Positions 47,526 through 47,649 of a stretch of DNA of 47,649 nt are shown one piece after another; the stretch's first letter is position 1, and each line of letters begins with the position of its first letter. Both the position numbers and the translations under genes were made by a program. The DNA is from a virus, in IMG/VR virus record IMGVR_UViG_3300027782_002618, positions 1 to 47,649 of that record; one strand, given 5' to 3'. The notes under the pieces were generated by a model. It was given only the letters and a program-made list of their open reading frames with translations. It was not told where the DNA came from and made no database searches.

Positions 47526-47649
47526 ATGGCACGTACCACGTTTCAAGGCCCAGTTCGTTCATTGGGCGGCATTTATCAACAAGGCCCAGCTACTACTGTT
47601 GAAATCACAGCAAGTACCACATTAAGCCCAGAGGCTCATGGCGGTCGTA
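47526..47649 (+). CDS. virion structural protein, truncated by the window edge
   Basis: AAGGA (47513-47517) precedes ATG 47526. The visible 41 residues start MARTTFQGPVRSLGGIY, a beginning I associate with head decoration proteins of such phages. The gene has no stop before the right edge. Confidence 0.6.
   Translation, partial: MARTTFQGPVRSLGGIYQQGPATTVEITASTTLSPEAHGGR

Noticed and set aside
1-47649. Circular genome with directly joined ends
   Set aside because: Joining the edges keeps the truncated frame open for only about 18 more codons with an unlikely Cys/Leu-rich end, and expected connector genes would be absent; not supported.

Overview
The window looks like most of the genome of a tailed double-stranded DNA phage (no host chromosomal genes are visible). 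Head genes (terminase, portal, scaffold, Mu gpT/HK97-like capsid protein), a P22 gp10-like virion protein, glycine-rich and very large internal virion proteins and no tape measure or tail-sheath genes suggest a short-tailed (podovirus-like) phage. A heptose-nucleotide gene set and two SGNH esterase domains point to a Gram-negative host with lipopolysaccharide. The host cannot be named from the sequence; an aquatic proteobacterium is a guess. No integrase, DNA polymerase, tRNA or CRISPR array was found.

Layout: (1) 96-3629, rightward: a tightly overlapping carbohydrate cassette (methyltransferase, kinase-nucleotidyltransferase fusion, heptose-1-P adenylyltransferase, cupin, heptose kinase, HldD-type epimerase). 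(2) 3626-5505: lysis cassette with small membrane proteins, a three-segment holin and a GH24 endolysin. (3) 5514-22608: tail and ejected virion proteins, including two proteins with embedded SGNH hydrolase domains and a 1793-residue polyvalent protein with a zincin motif. (4) 22601-26795, leftward: recombination/replication genes (HNH nuclease, SSB, ERF annealase, PD-(D/E)XK exonuclease). (5) 26892-32542, rightward: VRR-NUC nuclease, then a roughly 510-nt gene-free block that appears to encode a large structured RNA, then small regulators, ParB-like protein, SF2 helicase and TOPRIM primase. (6) 32525-37778, leftward: about twenty-two very small proteins packed with overlapping starts and stops, many sharing an identical 17-base ribosome-binding/start module. 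(7) 38093 to the right edge, rightward: terminase subunits with a LexA-like DNA-binding protein between them, portal, an embedded glycosyltransferase, a GroES-like protein, scaffold, capsid and a truncated structural gene at the edge.

The most unusual features are the structured RNA locus at 27301-27850 with its own near-consensus promoter and terminator hairpin; a set of five near-identical palindromic sites, one just upstream of that RNA promoter, one ahead of the terminase operon and three in the leader of the LexA-like gene, suggesting one small regulon; and the repeated translation-junction module of the small-gene array. The sugar-nucleotide cassette, the glycosyltransferase in the head operon and the two esterases together suggest that this phage invests heavily in surface-carbohydrate chemistry. 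The neck genes that normally lie between capsid and gp10-like protein are not seen, so the genome probably extends beyond the window.
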